Shown here piece after piece: positions 33,995 to 42,686 of a stretch of DNA of 44,707 nucleotides. The number at the start of each line of letters is the position of its first letter. The first letter of the stretch is position 1. The notes under the pieces are model-generated. The model did no database searches. It had not been told where the DNA came from and saw only the letters and a list, made by a program, of their open reading frames with translations. Made by a program: the position numbers and the translations under genes. Origin of the DNA: Spongiibacteraceae bacterium (GTDB taxonomy: Bacteria; Pseudomonadota; Gammaproteobacteria; Pseudomonadales; Spongiibacteraceae); contig PAKT01000048.1 of assembly GCA_002710725.1 (NCBI GenBank), positions 1 through 44,707 of the forward strand. Reading direction: 5' to 3'.

Positions 33995-36900
33995 GGCGTA
34001 TGACCATTTCCTGTTTCCGGCAGTTGGCCGATGGCTGTGCATAGTACTGTTGTTCGCGGTAAGTGCGAGTAGTCAGGCTAGTCATTTTCGCTTTGGGCAT
34101 TTCTCATATCGCGCGGCGCCAGAGGTATCGCCGTCGACCGCGGATTTCACAATGACCGTAGCGTTTCGTAGCAGTGCGTTTGGCCATCCGAATATTGGGC
34201 AAACTTTTCGTCCCGGTTCCTTTTCATTTGGTGACGGTCGCTCGGGGCGCCATTACTACGAGGTGATTGCTCGCAACCTCCAGGAAGACTGGATTGTCGG
34301 GCGAGCCATTCAAACTGGCAGTGGCAACGACTACATACGTCATACCTATCCGTCGCCGAACTCCAACGGTAGCCCTTGGCTGGGAAGTTTCTCAAGCTGT
34401 TGCAAGATTGGCGCAATTCGAAACGGGGGCAATGCCAGTTGGCGCGTCTATACGCGCGTGAATCTTGAGGACGGTAACTCCTCTCCCGTCAGCAATCTGC
34501 CTCCGATAGTCAGCTGCCCAAAGTACAACTGTCGCTTCCTTGTTCCTGCGGTAGATCCAGACGGCGATACATTGAGTTGGCGCATGTCTACACGTTCAGA
34601 ATCTGCCATTCCCTCTATTCCCGGCGGGATGAGTATTGATCCAAATACAGGCATCTTTAGCTGGGAGGGTGCCGAGTCATTCAGTAATGGTTTATATACC
34701 GTTCAGGTAACCATCGAAGACCGTGATGAGAACGGTGCAGTAAAAAGCACCAGCGCAGTGGATTTTCTGATCAGGCTTCAGGATCAGGGAGCCAATTCCG
34801 CGCCAGCATTCGATCATCCTCCTACGCCGGAAGCGGGTAGTGTTATCACCGCTATCGTGGGGCAGGATCTGACGATTCGGGTTCAGGCCAGCGATGAGGA
34901 CAGCAATGATGTGGTTTATCTGAATCACGTTGGTCTGCCACGTAGCGCTACGTTTGAGCAGACCACATCCAACGGTAGTACGGGAATTGCTCAGTTGTCC
35001 TGGACACCAGCGGTAGGCGATATAGGTGAGCATCTTGTTACCTTTCTAGCGAACGACAATCGCGGTGGAGCGGCAATTCCTGTATCAATCAAGATTAATG
35101 TCATCAAGCCTGCTATCTCTGATGTTCGCGTGATCAGCACAATCAAGTCGTCGGGAATCGAGATCGACAACAGCGCGTTTACGGTACAACCGAGTTCGAT
35201 AAGCTATCTCGATAAACAGATGGTCGTAACCTGGGAATTTCCCTCCTTTAATGTGGGCCAGCTCGAAGCGTTGGTTTCAAAGTTAAAGCTGTTCGACCTG
35301 GAGCCGGGTGAGCAACGTTTGGTTACTGAAAGTCTGGAGCTGCATTACAAGGACATTGACGGTAATCCGGTATACCAGAAACTCGATGAGCAGTGGGTCA
35401 ACATTGCACCGTCTTTGACTCGTATTGATATAGAAACCGACAAGACTGCATATGCACCTTCCGAGCAGGTTCGGGTCAGCGCCTGGCTCACCAATCTCAG
35501 TGAGGCGCAGACCGACGCGGAGACATCACTTCTTATTATGGATAGCCAAGGCAAATTGGTTGTCGATTTAGGTCGAGGTGTGACTACCGACCTGGCGGCT
35601 GGTGAACAGCGGTATTTGCCGGATCAGTACTTTGATACCCAGGGATTCTACGCAGGCAACTATCAGGCGATTGCCCGAACGTTGGATGAGCGGGGCGATG
35701 TGCTTCAGCAAGCCAGCGCGCCGTTTGCCCTCACCACGCAAAAAGGAGACTTTTTCAACGTGGGGGCGTTGGTCAGTGCTGACAAGCCTCGATATCAAGC
35801 CTGGGATCAGGCGTTTATCTTCTTGCGGACATTAAATCTTGCCGAAAATGCTTCGTTTGACGGCGGGGAAGGCCGTCTGGCTATCTACCGTCCCGGCGGA
35901 GAATTGCTGCGCGAAGAGCTGTACACCATTGGTAGCTTGTCACCCCAGGACGCCACTGATCGACAGCATAGTCTGGCCTTGGTTGATCGTGAGGTGGGTA
36001 CCTACCGGGTTGTCTGGCAGGTCAGGCAGGATGGCGAGATGGTGGCAAGTAGTGCGACCACCTTTGAAGTCGAGCGCTCTGAGTTGCAAGCCCTTACTGG
36101 GCAGGCTTCGGTTGTTGAGTACCCGACGGGTGAGGCCAAGAGTTGTCATTTTCAAACGGCCAGCCGCAGTAATGCGTCGCCAACGATAGCAACGCTTGTT
36201 TATCAGATCGCGAGCCTGGACAGCGGTGAGGTGATCTACGAAATACGTGAAAATAACGTCAGCATCGGCACAGAACCGGCCCATCCCTATCAGATTATGT
36301 TGGCCGATCCCCCTGCTTACGGCGCATACGGCTGTATTTTGATGGCCGAAATCAACGGTGAACTATCTCAGCTGGCTGCCGCCGGTTATGAAGTTGTACC
36401 ACCTCGGCTGGAGATTGATGTAAACCGGGCCAGTCGAGGCTACTTACTTGTGCTCATGGATTCTGAGACCGCGCCCCACGACAGTGAACCGGTGGAAGAT
36501 CAGCGGGCATATCTGGAAACCCTTCTTGCCCGCGAAGGCTGGCTATTTACCATTACCGATAACGCCGAAAACTTTAACAGGGAGTTTCACTCAGGCCGAT
36601 ATAGCGCGGTAGCGCTCTTGTCTGAGATGGTTGAGTTGCACCCTCAAACGGAGCAACTACTGGTGGAAGCTAACTATAGTGGTACTGGTGTCCTGATTGG
36701 CGGGGCATGGAACCGCAGAAATAGTCAGCTGGAAAGAGCTCTGGGTATTAAACTCACCGGTAAAAATAATCAATCCAGTGCAATCAACTTGATTGGCAAG
36801 TCGTCTGGGGAGCCCGGATCAGAAGTGGTTGCCACCGGTGCCTACGCACTAGCCCATTGTGGCGCCCAGGTCTGGGCTGTATTCAACGGCGGAAAAAATG

Positions 36901-37646
36901 CCAGTTCCGAATGCGCATATCCCGACGGTCCCGCAGCTGTAACCGCTGCTCACTATGGGCGTGGCAGAAACAGTTACTTTGCCTACGACGTGCTTACTGA
37001 AGCGAGCCTTCGGCAGTCATTGCATGAGACGCTTTTGTTGCGCGCGCTGGATACTATTCAGCCGAACATATGGCCAGTGGCAGCGGGCCGAATACTTCCT
37101 ATTGAAGTGACGGTACAGAGCTTAGGGCGCAAGGCCGCTGTGAATGTGCAGCTGACATTACCTGCGGGAGCGGCCCTTGAGTACGCGGATGGCTTGATTC
37201 AATTGTCTGACAATGCCTGGATATGGCAGCGGGATTTCCATGCTCCTGCGGAGCAACGCAGGGTTTTCTACAGCCGGGTTCCCGATGGATTTAGTGGCAA
37301 CTTTGTGGTCGAGATAGATGTCGACGCCGGTCTCAATCGCAGCCTGATGGTAGATGACAGTGAGCATTCACTGAGTTTTGGTGGCGCAGAGCCCCAGGAT
37401 AGCGAAAACACTGCGCTTTCTGCGCTGCAGGCGTTGCAGGAAAACGCCGCCGGGCAGGCTAACTACATTGCGATTCGAAATAAGCTGGAAAGAGCGGCGG
37501 CTGACGCGCAGCAAGGAAAGATTCATAAATCTATCAAAGCGCTGCTGCTGGCATTGGACAAGGCCTCGGGCTTGGAAGGCGCTACTGCTATGGATTTCAG
37601 GCTCGCGGTGGGTGCTTGGCTCTACCAGCTACAGCGAGAGTTATAA
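33987..37646 (+). CDS. exported Ig-like / macroglobulin-like large protein
   Basis: A 1219-residue exported protein; the signal peptide ends near ASSQA. Residues about 35-190 are a unique N-terminal domain beginning SHFRFGHFSYR. Residues about 195-380 are two Ig-like/cadherin-like domains, with GMSIDPNTGIFSWEG and IAQLSWTPAVGDIGEHLVTF. Macroglobulin-like domains start near 481 (ETDKTAYAPSEQVRVS) and 593. Near 817-930 a Rossmann-like stretch (GYLLVLMDSETAP to LIGGAWNRRNSQ) resembles class I glutamine-amidotransferase folds but lacks an obvious catalytic triad. The last 85 residues are helical. I choose the GTG at 33987, with AAGGAG six bases before it. It is coupled to the preceding gene. Confidence 0.8.
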   Translation: MNKAYDHFLFPAVGRWLCIVLLFAVSASSQASHFRFGHFSYRAAPEVSPSTADFTMTVAFRSSAFGHPNIGQTFRPGSFSFGDGRSGRHYYEVIARNLQEDWIVGRAIQTGSGNDYIRHTYPSPNSNGSPWLGSFSSCCKIGAIRNGGNASWRVYTRVNLEDGNSSPVSNLPPIVSCPKYNCRFLVPAVDPDGDTLSWRMSTRSESAIPSIPGGMSIDPNTGIFSWEGAESFSNGLYTVQVTIEDRDENGAVKSTSAVDFLIRLQDQGANSAPAFDHPPTPEAGSVITAIVGQDLTIRVQASDEDSNDVVYLNHVGLPRSATFEQTTSNGSTGIAQLSWTPAVGDIGEHLVTFLANDNRGGAAIPVSIKINVIKPAISDVRVISTIKSSGIEIDNSAFTVQPSSISYLDKQMVVTWEFPSFNVGQLEALVSKLKLFDLEPGEQRLVTESLELHYKDIDGNPVYQKLDEQWVNIAPSLTRIDIETDKTAYAPSEQVRVSAWLTNLSEAQTDAETSLLIMDSQGKLVVDLGRGVTTDLAAGEQRYLPDQYFDTQGFYAGNYQAIARTLDERGDVLQQASAPFALTTQKGDFFNVGALVSADKPRYQAWDQAFIFLRTLNLAENASFDGGEGRLAIYRPGGELLREELYTIGSLSPQDATDRQHSLALVDREVGTYRVVWQVRQDGEMVASSATTFEVERSELQALTGQASVVEYPTGEAKSCHFQTASRSNASPTIATLVYQIASLDSGEVIYEIRENNVSIGTEPAHPYQIMLADPPAYGAYGCILMAEINGELSQLAAAGYEVVPPRLEIDVNRASRGYLLVLMDSETAPHDSEPVEDQRAYLETLLAREGWLFTITDNAENFNREFHSGRYSAVALLSEMVELHPQTEQLLVEANYSGTGVLIGGAWNRRNSQLERALGIKLTGKNNQSSAINLIGKSSGEPGSEVVATGAYALAHCGAQVWAVFNGGKNASSECAYPDGPAAVTAAHYGRGRNSYFAYDVLTEASLRQSLHETLLLRALDTIQPNIWPVAAGRILPIEVTVQSLGRKAAVNVQLTLPAGAALEYADGLIQLSDNAWIWQRDFHAPAEQRRVFYSRVPDGFSGNFVVEIDVDAGLNRSLMVDDSEHSLSFGGAEPQDSENTALSALQALQENAAGQANYIAIRNKLERAAADAQQGKIHKSIKALLLALDKASGLEGATAMDFRLAVGAWLYQLQREL

Positions 37647-37736
37647 GTTATTACTCTCGGCGTGGTTGGGAAGCTCAATGCATTACGTAGTGCTCTTATA
37701 AAGAGCAAGACCGAAATTTCGATTGAGGATGTAACA

Positions 37737-40700
37737 ATGACAGGGATGACACTGGATGTGCTCCGCTTTGGAAAGCTGGCAAAGGGCACATCCCTCTTCT
37801 CAGCTTGCATGTTTACCTTTGTTTTTTATCTTTCCCCCGTCGGCTCGGCAATTGCCGAACAGGGAAATAAAGACAGGCAAAGAGACGAGAAAATAGAACG
37901 TATTCTCGAAAGCACGCCGGAAAAGAAGCTGTCGCATCGCTTGGAAAAACTGCAAAAAATGCTGACTAGGGAGCTGCCTGATTCGGTATCCAACTACCGG
38001 CAGAATCAGAGTTGGCTCTCTCGTATGCTGGAAAAGCTGGGGTTGGGCGATGGGCCCTTGTCTGAAGAAGATCTAGAGGAGGTTGAGACGCTGGCGGCGC
38101 AGGTAAGGCAGGCCTACGAGGAAGCAATTCAGCGCTTTGAAAACGAAGGCCAGAACCTGGAAGCCAGGGCCAAGGGGCAGGTTAAAAAGCTGATTCGTGA
38201 ACGGCACGCAAAGGCCATTGCCGAAGTAAAGGCGAAATATGGGGATTTGGACAGGAGTCTTCAAGATTTCACAGCCTCCTCAGACGCTGATGCGCAATTG
38301 GAATCGCTAAAAGCATTAGGCGAAATCCTTGCGAACGAGAAGTTCAAGCGCACGCACACCGCGGTAGAGCCCAACAACCTGCCATGGCGAGCGCCTCCCG
38401 ATGAGGTGCGCGTCCCCAAAATGAGTAAGCAGGGCTTGCAGGCCGCGCTTGGAATTGATCCGCTGTTGGGCCGCACGCAACTTGCCTCGACGTCAATGCA
38501 ACATGAATTCTGGTTAACGTCAGAAGACAACAAGCCGAGCGACGCCGACCTTGCGCCCACCATCGATATCGTGATCACCGATGAGATCAAAGCCCTGGCT
38601 GAAAGTCTTAACAACAACCCGGTGGAGATTTATAGCTGGGTACACAACAATATTCGCTATATCCCCAGTCATGGCTCCATTCAGGGCGCCCAATACACAC
38701 TTGAGAATCGCCGTGGCAATGCCGTGGATACTGCCAGCCTGCTGATTGCCCTGTTGCGCGCGGCCGGCGTGCCTGCCCGATATGCCTATGGCACGGTGGA
38801 AATTCCGGTTGAAAAGGTCATGAACTGGGTTGGAGGTGTTAATGTTCCGGAGGCCGCGCAAAGTCTGCTGGGGCAGGGCGGAGTACCCAATACGGCATTG
38901 ATCTCGGGCGGCCAAGTCAGGGCGATCCGGATGGAGCATACCTGGGTCGAAGCCTACGTCGATTTTGAGCCCTCGCGAGGCGTCAAGAATATTCAGGGGG
39001 ATCGCTGGCTTCCCATGGATGCGTCATTTAAACAGTATGAATTCAGTGAAGGCATGGCGCTTGAGCAGAATGTACCGTTTGACCCGCAGGCACTGGCCAG
39101 CGATATCGAGCAAAGCGCGGTCATCAATGAAGAAGAGGGTTGGGTGCAGAACATTCCCCAGCAGGCTATTGAGCAGCATCTCCAATCTTTTCAGTCAGAG
39201 CTTGAAGCTTATATCAATAACCAGAACCCGGATGCCACTGTTGGCGAAGTGCTGGGCTTGCAGGAGATCAAGATTCTGCCTCCGCTGCCGCTGGCTGCGG
39301 GGCTCCCCTACGAACACATCATCACCCAACAGGTATTTTCCGAGGTTCCGGATTCCTTGCGGCACCGCTTTAAATATGAACTGGCAACACAGAATTCCGG
39401 CTACCCAAACACACCGTTCATCGTCCTTAACGAGCCGACAGTCAAGCTCGCCGGCAAGAAGTTAGCGCTCAGTTTTCGCCCGGCAACGGAAGATGATCAG
39501 GAGGTGATCGAAAGCTATCTGCCCGAGCCCGACCCGGAAACGGGAGAAATCGACCCCAATGATTTGCCGGACACTCTACCTGGCTACTTGATCAATCTGG
39601 TCGCCGAGCTAACCGCAGACGGGGAAATTATCCAGAGTGGCCCCGCGCAAACCATGGGTACGGAGTTGTATGAAACCATGGGCCTGTATAGCCCGGCTCA
39701 TAAATGGTTTACTTCGGTTAATCACCCGATCGCCGGAGAATACAGGGCAATCGGACTTGATCTTCAGGGTATCAGCGCCGATCAGGCCGAATCACTCCAG
39801 GCAAACCTGGAAAGTACGAAAGCCAAACTGGAGTCCGGTGATGACAACCAGCTAGTAACTCTCACCAAGCACGATGTTATGGGTGATCTGATCTACGGCA
39901 CCATCATGAGCTACTTTGCGCTCAATGACGTGCAGGACGAAATCCAGGCTCAGTCGGCAGGTATGGTGACCTATCGGCTGCCGAGCTATGGCATATTTTC
40001 AACCACGCTCCAGCCCCAGTACTGGTTTGGCGTACCGCGCAACACCTCTTTTAGTGGTCTGACAATGGATGTGGATGCGGTCACTTTTCACGGGGCTGCT
40101 AAAAGCGGGGATAGATCTGAAAAAATCAACTTTACACGCGCCAGTGGTGCGAGATTAAGTGCTATGGAGCATTTGGTTCCGGAGCAGATGTTCAGTACTG
40201 AGGAAAATCCTGCTCACGGTATTTCTGCGGTTAAGGCCTTAGCTATAGCTTCTGCGGAAGGGCAAAAAATATGGACCATTACTCAAAGCAACCTCAATGA
40301 GGGTCTAGCAGCTATAAACCTTGGTTTTGAAGTGGAAAATGAGATCAAAAATTCGGTGCTGTCTGGTAATGTCGCTACAGCGCACGAGAGCCAGCTGACG
40401 TATCATGGTTGGGTGGGGAGTGGCTACTTGCTGATCGATCCTAATACCGGCGCTGGTGCGTACAAAATTGCTGGTGGCATGAATGGATCTAGCACAGCGA
40501 TCCAGAAAGCGTTAAACACACTGCTATTTTTTGTTGGGCTGATGTCAGGCGCTCTAGAGCTACTGTTTCAGGAGGGGCCTTTTCAAGTAATATCAAAAGG
40601 AATTGCATGGTTGTCAGGATTATTGTCTTTTATTGGTGCTGCAGTTGAGTGCAGTGGGGTAGACGTGTTTGTAGTTCTAATTCCTATACTGTTGTTTGGT

Positions 40701-40832
40701 ATACTTATCCCGCTGATGCTAGGACCTTTGGGGTTAGGCTTGTCAAGGCTTGCGCTGTATATTTTAGTGCCAATGTTGTCGGTTCTCGCTTCATTCGGAT
40801 CAAAAGAGCTTGCGGAAGACCGATGCAATTAA
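37737..40832 (+). CDS. large transglutaminase-like protein with exchangeable C-terminal module
   Basis: A 1031-residue exported protein. The signal peptide ends near residue 40 (AIAEQ), a charged coiled-coil region follows (about 42-180), then a transglutaminase-like domain (about 282-440) with NNPVEIYSWVHNNIRYIPSH, RRGNAVDTASLLIALLRAAG, MEHTWVEAYVD and WLPMDASF. The expected catalytic Cys is Ala329, while His401 and Asp428 remain, so peptide cross-linking activity is not expected. A long beta-rich region leads to the motif GSGYLLIDPNTGAGAYKIAG (about 894-913). After it, about 113 residues form a hydrophobic, AT-richer tip with several membrane helices. The ATG at 37737 has GAGG upstream. The tip swap pattern downstream suggests a polymorphic toxin. 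Confidence 0.8.
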   Translation: MTGMTLDVLRFGKLAKGTSLFSACMFTFVFYLSPVGSAIAEQGNKDRQRDEKIERILESTPEKKLSHRLEKLQKMLTRELPDSVSNYRQNQSWLSRMLEKLGLGDGPLSEEDLEEVETLAAQVRQAYEEAIQRFENEGQNLEARAKGQVKKLIRERHAKAIAEVKAKYGDLDRSLQDFTASSDADAQLESLKALGEILANEKFKRTHTAVEPNNLPWRAPPDEVRVPKMSKQGLQAALGIDPLLGRTQLASTSMQHEFWLTSEDNKPSDADLAPTIDIVITDEIKALAESLNNNPVEIYSWVHNNIRYIPSHGSIQGAQYTLENRRGNAVDTASLLIALLRAAGVPARYAYGTVEIPVEKVMNWVGGVNVPEAAQSLLGQGGVPNTALISGGQVRAIRMEHTWVEAYVDFEPSRGVKNIQGDRWLPMDASFKQYEFSEGMALEQNVPFDPQALASDIEQSAVINEEEGWVQNIPQQAIEQHLQSFQSELEAYINNQNPDATVGEVLGLQEIKILPPLPLAAGLPYEHIITQQVFSEVPDSLRHRFKYELATQNSGYPNTPFIVLNEPTVKLAGKKLALSFRPATEDDQEVIESYLPEPDPETGEIDPNDLPDTLPGYLINLVAELTADGEIIQSGPAQTMGTELYETMGLYSPAHKWFTSVNHPIAGEYRAIGLDLQGISADQAESLQANLESTKAKLESGDDNQLVTLTKHDVMGDLIYGTIMSYFALNDVQDEIQAQSAGMVTYRLPSYGIFSTTLQPQYWFGVPRNTSFSGLTMDVDAVTFHGAAKSGDRSEKINFTRASGARLSAMEHLVPEQMFSTEENPAHGISAVKALAIASAEGQKIWTITQSNLNEGLAAINLGFEVENEIKNSVLSGNVATAHESQLTYHGWVGSGYLLIDPNTGAGAYKIAGGMNGSSTAIQKALNTLLFFVGLMSGALELLFQEGPFQVISKGIAWLSGLLSFIGAAVECSGVDVFVVLIPILLFGILIPLMLGPLGLGLSRLALYILVPMLSVLASFGSKELAEDRCN

Positions 40833-40843
40833 GGATGGCGTGA

Positions 40844-41092
40844 ATGTTTAAAAAGTGCCCTAGCTGCAAGGAAAAATTGCCAATAACTTCGTTGATAAAG
40901 GATGAATTGCAATGTTGTGCCTGTAAATGTTCGCTGGCGCCGAGAAAGTCCAGCGTTGTTGTTGGAACGCTGGCTCTTTCTTTTGCCACAATAGTGGGGC
41001 TGAATTTCAGTGTCTTGCATATGCTTTTCGCAGACATAGTTATAGTGGGGTTTATGATGTTTTTCACACCGTTCGATATTCAGAAAACGTGA
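40844..41092 (+). CDS. small zinc-ribbon membrane protein, candidate immunity protein
   Basis: An 82-residue protein with a short zinc-ribbon-like N-terminus (CPSCKEK, then CCACKC) and two transmembrane helices (VVVGTLALSFATIVGLNF and FADIVIVGFMMFF). It starts 11 bases after the stop of the large transglutaminase-like gene, with AAGGA upstream. I know no family. Its place directly behind the hydrophobic tip is where polymorphic toxin loci keep the cognate immunity gene, so I infer, without proof, that it protects against that tip. Confidence 0.6.
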   Translation: MFKKCPSCKEKLPITSLIKDELQCCACKCSLAPRKSSVVVGTLALSFATIVGLNFSVLHMLFADIVIVGFMMFFTPFDIQKT

Positions 41093-41215
41093 TTCGTTTG
41101 AACCAAGTGGTAATGCTAGCTAATAAGCAATAGATCACGATGTGTTTTGTTATTTAGCCCATAATCTTCTTCGCAGCCGCAGTCATCACTGCCACCGCTG
41201 AATTGCGCCCCATCA

Positions 41216-41302
41216 AGCCCATATGGTGCAGGTGCATATAAGATAGCCGGTGGGGCCAATGGAGGTGCGCTACAGACTGCTATTAGCGCCCTTATTGCCG
41301 TT
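41216..41302 (+). other. remnant of the pre-tip motif in frame with the orphan tip
   Basis: Read in the frame of the following gene, these bases encode SPYGAGAYKIAGGANGG and continue into the orphan module. This matches the motif of the large protein at residues about 902-919 (NTGAGAYKIAGGMNGS). The frame is closed by a TAA at 41162, so the core that should precede it is missing. This is direct evidence of a displaced C-terminal module. Confidence 0.75.
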
Positions 41303-41611
41303 TTGGGGATTGGAGTAAGCATCGCTGAATTTCTAGAAGTTGCCATAGGTCTCGGCAAGGTATTTTCAAAGGTCAGTTCAGTACTAGGTCCTGTAGCAGT
41401 TTTACTTTCTGTAATTGATGCAAAACTTTCCGGTTGTTCCAGAGCGGCAAGCCTTGCCATCTTTATGTTCTCGCTAGCTGCTTGGGTCGGTATATTGGCT
41501 CTGGGTTTCTACGCTCTACCATTACTTGCGATCATAATGTCAGTTATCGCAATATCTGTCGCACAGTATTTGATTACCTCGTCAATCAAGGAAGATTACT
41601 GTGGTGTTTGA
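41303..41611 (+). CDS. orphan hydrophobic C-terminal module (second tip)
   Basis: A 102-codon frame from ATG 41303 encodes mainly hydrophobic helices (EVAIGLGKVFSKVSSVLGP, IFMFSLAAWVGILALGFYA, LLAIIMSVIAISVAQYLI). It lacks a signal peptide of its own. Homology to the large transglutaminase-like protein continues upstream in the same frame. The overall plan matches the tip of that protein (several helices, then a short tail with KE and a cysteine), but the residues differ. It is best read as a stored or discarded alternative tip; whether it is translated alone is unknown. Its end overlaps the next gene by 11 bases. Confidence 0.6.
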   Translation: MGIGVSIAEFLEVAIGLGKVFSKVSSVLGPVAVLLSVIDAKLSGCSRAASLAIFMFSLAAWVGILALGFYALPLLAIIMSVIAISVAQYLITSSIKEDYCGV

Positions 41612-41990
41612 TGTGTATGCTGGACCTAGTTGGATTTCTAGGCGTCTCGGGCTTCATTTTGCCGTTATTGGACCGACGATGATTGTGTGTTCTTACTATG
41701 TCGGGGAGCTATATGGTGCTATTGCCTCTACTTTTTTATGCTTTGTTTATGGTGCGCTAACATGGGGGCAAATTCAAAACCCATTGATATCAGCTTCAAG
41801 TAGTAAGTTGAAGATAACCAATTTATTTCATTTGGGAGTAATGGAAATTGAGATTTCATCAATACGAAAATTATCGATTTCAGGTAGAAAACTTGAGGTG
41901 ATAACAGGTGAAGAAAATCTTGCGATACCTTTAAGTGGGCTATCTAAAGAATCGCAGGACTTGCTTTGGAAATTATGTGAGTCATTGTGA
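41601..41990 (+). CDS. small membrane protein with C-terminal beta domain, candidate immunity protein
   Basis: A 129-residue protein starting at a GTG with AAGGAAG six bases upstream. Two closely spaced transmembrane helices (HFAVIGPTMIVCSYYVGELYG and AIASTFLCFVYGALTW) are followed by a cytoplasmic-looking beta-rich part (LKITNLFHLGVMEIEISSIR). That part ends in a helix (LSKESQDLLWKLCESL), a layout reminiscent of bacterial PH-like domains. Its start overlaps the end of the orphan tip, which pairs it with that module as a likely immunity gene. AT-rich codon use sets it apart from the housekeeping genes. Confidence 0.6.
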   Translation: MVFDVYAGPSWISRRLGLHFAVIGPTMIVCSYYVGELYGAIASTFLCFVYGALTWGQIQNPLISASSSKLKITNLFHLGVMEIEISSIRKLSISGRKLEVITGEENLAIPLSGLSKESQDLLWKLCESL

Positions 41991-42257
41991 AGGGGGCGAC
42001 GTTTTATCGAACTAAGCAGTTGTTCGACAAAAGAACCCCGCCAGAACCCACAAATGCGCGAAAATTCCTATCATCAACAAGGCTGCATGAGGAATTATTC
42101 TGAATACGGGAAACAAAGTTTGAGTCATTCTACCGCAAGAATTTTGGAGCGTCACCCCGATGCGCCACCGAACCCTAACACTGCCATCACTGAGAAGCTG
42201 TTTTAATGCTTGCCCTTATATGGAGCTCAAAAAGCCACTGCGCCAGAGGGATGTTAA
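41991..42257. other. 267-base gap inside the variable region
   Basis: No convincing gene. A 38-codon plus-strand frame starts at a GTG (41987) overlapping the preceding stop and ends at 42103; it could be a remnant but has no recognisable features. The rest has stops in all frames. It is probably debris of an earlier module. Confidence 0.35.
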
Positions 42258-42686
42258 GTGGGTAGAGAATTGCTTTATAGAACTGCAATTGGTCCGAAAG
42301 GGCAGGGCTATTACCTAGAAAAATTCTCGTTGCTAGAGCGCCGACTCTATCATAGAGCATCGTGGAACTGGTCGGCCGCTATCTTTGGGCCGTTTTGGAT
42401 AGCCCACAGAAGGATTGGTTATCATTACAGCTTTATTCTTACTTTCATTGTCGCTTTTTCTACATATTGGGGGTGGGAGCAGACAGGTGGGGGGGCAGCT
42501 ATTGCTTTGGGGTTAGTTTCTTATATTGTCCTTTTCCCGGTCGCCGCTAATATTTTATATTTTAGTGTGGTGAAAGAATACTGCGCGAAGACAAAAGACG
42601 AAAGTAGTTCGGAAATGGTCGCGTTGGTAAGAGATCGATTTGAAACTGTGCCTGACAAGGTGTCACGCTCCCGGGCTTCTCGTTAG
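42258..42686 (+). CDS. DUF2628-like small membrane protein, candidate immunity protein
   Basis: A 142-residue membrane protein with the DUF2628-type signature ASWNWSAAIFGPFWIAHRRIG and three hydrophobic helices, followed by a charged tail (KEYCAKTKDESSSEMVALVRDRFE). The start is GTG with GAGGGA upstream. DUF2628 proteins are found in many contexts and their function is unknown. Here the gene lies directly between the orphan-tip pair and a decayed copy of the large core, so it may be an orphan immunity gene that outlived its tip. Confidence 0.65.
   Translation: MGRELLYRTAIGPKGQGYYLEKFSLLERRLYHRASWNWSAAIFGPFWIAHRRIGYHYSFILTFIVAFSTYWGWEQTGGGAAIALGLVSYIVLFPVAANILYFSVVKEYCAKTKDESSSEMVALVRDRFETVPDKVSRSRASR

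Noticed and set aside
41987-42103. 38-codon frame overlapping the stop of the second small membrane gene
   Set aside because: The GTGA overlap is suggestive, but there is no ribosome binding site or family and the region looks like debris.
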